DNA from: JBDRLV01 sp043812755
GTDB taxonomy: Bacteria; Patescibacteriota; Patescibacteriia; UBA9934; GWF2-40-263
Length of the DNA stretch: 7,927 nt
Reading direction: 5' to 3'
Assembly (NCBI GenBank): GCA_043812755.1
Contig: JBDRLV010000078.1
Location: 1 to 7,927, forward strand
A program made the translations under genes and the position numbers. Of the stretch, positions 5,401 to 7,927 are shown one piece after another (within the stretch, counting starts at the first letter, position 1; every line of letters begins with the position of its first letter). Below the pieces are notes generated by a model, which was not told the DNA's origin, did not search any database, and saw nothing but the letters and a program-made list of their open reading frames with translations.

Positions 5401-6741
5401 ATGATTAAACAAAAATTTTACGTCTCAGGAACACATTGCAAGAGTTGTGAGATTGTAATTGAGAGAGAGTTAAAAAAACAAGAGGGAGTCGAGGATGTAC
5501 AAGTGTCACACGGAAAACGTACGATTGAAATTCAAACAGCAGGAGAAAAGAAATTCACTACAGAGGAACTGAATGAGTGCATTGGCAAACATGGTTACAG
5601 TGTTACAGTCAGTGATAATGGAAAATCAAAAGATGCCAAACCTTCTATTAATTGGGGGAAGTTTTTTGTGGTAGGAATCATTGTGTGGGGTCTGTATGTG
5701 TATTTAGATTGGATGGGAGTCTTGCGTTATAGTCCTGCTGCTTCTCAAGGGGCAGGACTCATCAGTGTGTTGATTGTTGGGCTGGTTGCCTCTGTGTCTT
5801 CGTGCATGGCAGTGGTTGGAGGGCTTGTGACAGCTGTGGCTAGTTCTGTTGCTAAGAATCAAGAATTCATGAGTGCACGAGAGCGTTTCCAGCCACACAT
5901 TCTATTCAATATCGGGAGAGTCGTTGGGTTTTTTATTTTGGGAGCTGGGATTGGGTGGATGGGATCTGTGATTCAATTGAATTCCTATTTTAATGGATTG
6001 TTTATTGTTGTTGTAGCATTGTTCATGATTGGAATCGGCATTCATTTAGTAGAGATATTTCCGAACTCAATTATTGGAATGCCAAAAGTGTTGGCGCACA
6101 AAGTACATGATTTATCTGAATCAAAAAATAAATTGGCGCCTGTGCTTCTTGGTGCGTTTACGTTTTTTCTTCCTTGTGGCTTCACACAATCAATGCAGTT
6201 GTTGGCTCTTACAAGCCAAGATCCTTTGCAAGCAGGTTTGATCATGGGTGTGTTTGCTCTTGGGACTGCACCTGTGCTTCTTGGTATTGGCGGTTTAACG
6301 TCAACAATTTCTGGAGGAGCACTTAAAAAAATGACGATGATTGCAGGAGTGTTGGTGCTCATCTTAGGAATTAATAATCTTTCAAACGGATTGGCTCTTG
6401 TGGGATATAATCCAAGTGCTTTTTCAGCAAAAAAAGAAGTGACAGCAACTCAAGAGACAGTGGTAACCAACGGAAAACAACAAATTCAGATGGAAGTTAC
6501 ACAGAATTTTGAGTACAAACCAAGTGTGTTAACTGTAAAAGTCGGGGTTCCTGTTGAGTGGACTATTATTGGATCAAAATCAATGGGTTGTGCGAGTTCG
6601 TTAATATTGCGTGAATTTGGAGTTTCAACAAATTTGAAGCCCGGTAATAACTTGGTTAAGTTCACTCCAACAAAAGCAGGAAAGTTTACGTTTAGCTGTT
6701 CAATGGGCATGATCCGTGGCACAATGATCGTAACACCTTAA
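5401..6741 (+). CDS. HMA - SafE/DsbD-like membrane - cupredoxin-like fusion protein
   Basis: Three modules are visible in 446 residues. Residues 1-70 are a heavy-metal-associated (HMA) domain with the site GTHCKSC (10-16); the usual Met of GMxCxxC is Thr. Residues about 85-335 are a six-or-more-helix membrane domain of the DsbD/SafE (UreH-like) type, with Cys in SVSSCMAVVGG (C135) and in LPCGFTQ (C259), placed like the paired Cys of this family. Residues about 360-446 are a cupredoxin-like domain with MGCASS (C397) and FSCSMGM (C433, M435, M437). Such fusions are linked to copper handling: metal taken from the cytoplasmic HMA side and bound or passed on outside. The transport direction is not known. 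Gap to CopA is 10 bases, so they are co-transcribed. There is no Shine-Dalgarno; the start fits the HMA domain beginning. Confidence 0.88.
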   Translation: MIKQKFYVSGTHCKSCEIVIERELKKQEGVEDVQVSHGKRTIEIQTAGEKKFTTEELNECIGKHGYSVTVSDNGKSKDAKPSINWGKFFVVGIIVWGLYVYLDWMGVLRYSPAASQGAGLISVLIVGLVASVSSCMAVVGGLVTAVASSVAKNQEFMSARERFQPHILFNIGRVVGFFILGAGIGWMGSVIQLNSYFNGLFIVVVALFMIGIGIHLVEIFPNSIIGMPKVLAHKVHDLSESKNKLAPVLLGAFTFFLPCGFTQSMQLLALTSQDPLQAGLIMGVFALGTAPVLLGIGGLTSTISGGALKKMTMIAGVLVLILGINNLSNGLALVGYNPSAFSAKKEVTATQETVVTNGKQQIQMEVTQNFEYKPSVLTVKVGVPVEWTIIGSKSMGCASSLILREFGVSTNLKPGNNLVKFTPTKAGKFTFSCSMGMIRGTMIVTP

Positions 6742-6751
6742 TAATCTTATT

Positions 6752-7927
6752 ATGAATAAATTTAGATTTAAAATAAAAGGAATGCATTGTGCATCTTGTG
6801 CTATCAAAATAGAAGGTGCGTTAAATGCCATGGAAGACGTAAAGTACGCAACTGTAAATTATGCCATTGAGGAAGCTTATGTAGAAACCGAATCTGAAAG
6901 TCCAGAAGAATTTTATAAGGTTGTAAAAGATCAGGGATACAAAGTTGAAGCAGAAGAGGATACAAAAGCTCATGAACACGAACATCATAGCGAATCATCG
7001 TCAGCAAAAAACACCGCAATTATCGCCGTTTTGATGGCACTGCCTGTGTTTATCTTAGCTATGTTTAAGGTGAGTATTCCTGGGTCAGCATTTGGAATAT
7101 CTACATCTATGTTGATTCAATCGGTTGTGACGACGGTGATTGTTTTTGGTCCAGGGCTTGGTTTTCATAAGGTTGCATGGAATCAGTTAAAACGATTCAG
7201 TGCAAACATGGATACATTAATTTCCATGGGAACACTCGTTGCCCTCATTTTTAGCTGGTGGTCACTTTCTCAAGGTGGACATGTATATTTTGAAATAGCG
7301 GCGGTGATTACAGCTTTGATTCTTGTGGGTAGATTTTTTGAGGCATTGAGCAAGGGTAGGGCCGGTGCTGCGATTCAGAAGCTCTTGGAGTTGGGGGCAA
7401 AAAATGCACATCTAATTCAAGAAGATGGAAGCACAAAAGATGTTCCTGTTGAGTCATTGAAAATTGGTGATGTTGTATTGGTAAAGCCAGGAGAAAAAAT
7501 ACCGCTCGATGGAAAAGTAGTAGAGGGGAATTCCTATATTGATGAATCCATGTTAACAGGTGAAAGTATTCCTGTTGAAAAAAAGGTGAAAGATGAAGTA
7601 TATGGCGCAACTGTGAATCAAAAGGGTGTAATAAAAGTTTCGATTGCCACAAACACTGAAGGTTCTGTGTTGGCAAAAATTGTTGAGTTAGTGCGAAATG
7701 CACAGTCACAAAAAGCTCCGATGCAAAAACTTGCTGATAAAATTTCAGGGGTATTTGTGCCTGTTGTGATCGGTATTGCGATTGTTACCTTTGTGGCGTG
7801 GTTTGTGGTCACAGGAAGTGTTGCAGACTCATTGATCTATGCTGTAGCAGTGCTTGTGATTGCATGTCCTTGTGCACTTGGGCTTGCAACGCCAACGGCT
7901 ATTTTAGTGGGGACAGGGCGAGCGGCT
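6752..7927 (+). CDS. copA: Copper-exporting P1B-type ATPase, 3' part beyond the window
   Basis: The frame is open for 392 codons to the window edge, so the gene is cut by the window, not broken. Residues 5-65 are an HMA domain with GMHCASC (10-16). A His-rich linker follows (HEHEHH, 74-79). Membrane helices include about 87-105, 120-138, 155-175 and 180-198. The actuator domain has DESMLTGESIPVEKK with the phosphatase loop TGES at 269-272. The ion-channel motif CPC (372-374) is in ACPCALGLATPT, typical of Cu+ pumps. The DKTGT phosphorylation site and the ATP-binding domain should lie outside the window. These pumps expel Cu+ using ATP. The pump is preceded by the fusion protein with a 10-base gap. 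There is no Shine-Dalgarno; start chosen by the HMA domain. Ag+ transport is an alternative. Confidence 0.92.
   Translation, partial: MNKFRFKIKGMHCASCAIKIEGALNAMEDVKYATVNYAIEEAYVETESESPEEFYKVVKDQGYKVEAEEDTKAHEHEHHSESSSAKNTAIIAVLMALPVFILAMFKVSIPGSAFGISTSMLIQSVVTTVIVFGPGLGFHKVAWNQLKRFSANMDTLISMGTLVALIFSWWSLSQGGHVYFEIAAVITALILVGRFFEALSKGRAGAAIQKLLELGAKNAHLIQEDGSTKDVPVESLKIGDVVLVKPGEKIPLDGKVVEGNSYIDESMLTGESIPVEKKVKDEVYGATVNQKGVIKVSIATNTEGSVLAKIVELVRNAQSQKAPMQKLADKISGVFVPVVIGIAIVTFVAWFVVTGSVADSLIYAVAVLVIACPCALGLATPTAILVGTGRAA

Noticed and set aside
7308..7709. 133-residue minus-strand ORF opposite CopA
   Set aside because: Opposite frame of a gene with TGES and CPC motifs; low-complexity Leu/His/Gln translation typical of an antisense shadow.
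6752..7927. CopA as a truncated pseudogene
   Set aside because: The frame is open right to the last base with all expected motifs so far; the missing DKTGT part is beyond the window edge.

Overview
The window looks like part of a small-genome bacterium of the Candidate Phyla Radiation (Patescibacteria) type. This is inferred from gene style: a 103-residue three-helix membrane protein of a kind I associate with these genomes, lone conserved genes separated by structured repeats, and an HMA/SafE/cupredoxin fusion next to a copper ATPase. UGA appears to be a normal stop (it ends the 103-residue gene), which argues against the lineages that recode UGA as glycine. No marker gene is present, so this is an inference, not a placement.

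Layout. 1-158: a dispersed-repeat-like palindrome. 159-470 (-): small membrane protein. 471-579: a second, C/G-homopolymer palindrome and a terminator. 580-1782 (-): an ATP-grasp ligase with a strong Shine-Dalgarno. 1783-2377: a 595-base non-coding stretch that is the most structured part of the window. It holds a multi-armed palindromic element (1818-1935), a minus-strand unit with a perfect-consensus promoter, a 15-codon ORF with three consecutive Met codons and an intrinsic terminator (1947-2094), and a 164-base rod-like foldback (2193-2356). 2378-4015 (+): a 545-residue membrane-anchored, helical protein of unknown function. 4030-4060: a terminator shared by two convergent genes. 4075-4866 (-): a ZIP metal transporter.

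4964-7927 (+) is a metal-handling operon: a secreted Cys/Met/His-bearing small protein, an HMA + SafE/DsbD-like membrane + cupredoxin-like fusion, and a CopA-type P1B ATPase that runs off the window edge. The ZIP gene is divergent from it, and the 97-base gap between them holds a perfect 8-base inverted repeat. Together these suggest a locus for metal import (ZIP), periplasmic capture and transfer (secreted protein, fusion) and copper efflux (CopA).

The best candidates for undescribed biology are the leader/terminator unit upstream of the ATP-grasp gene (possible attenuation or a small RNA), the long foldback whose two imperfections become G-U pairs only if the minus strand is transcribed, and the nested hairpin that links the stop codon of the secreted protein to the start codon of the fusion protein.
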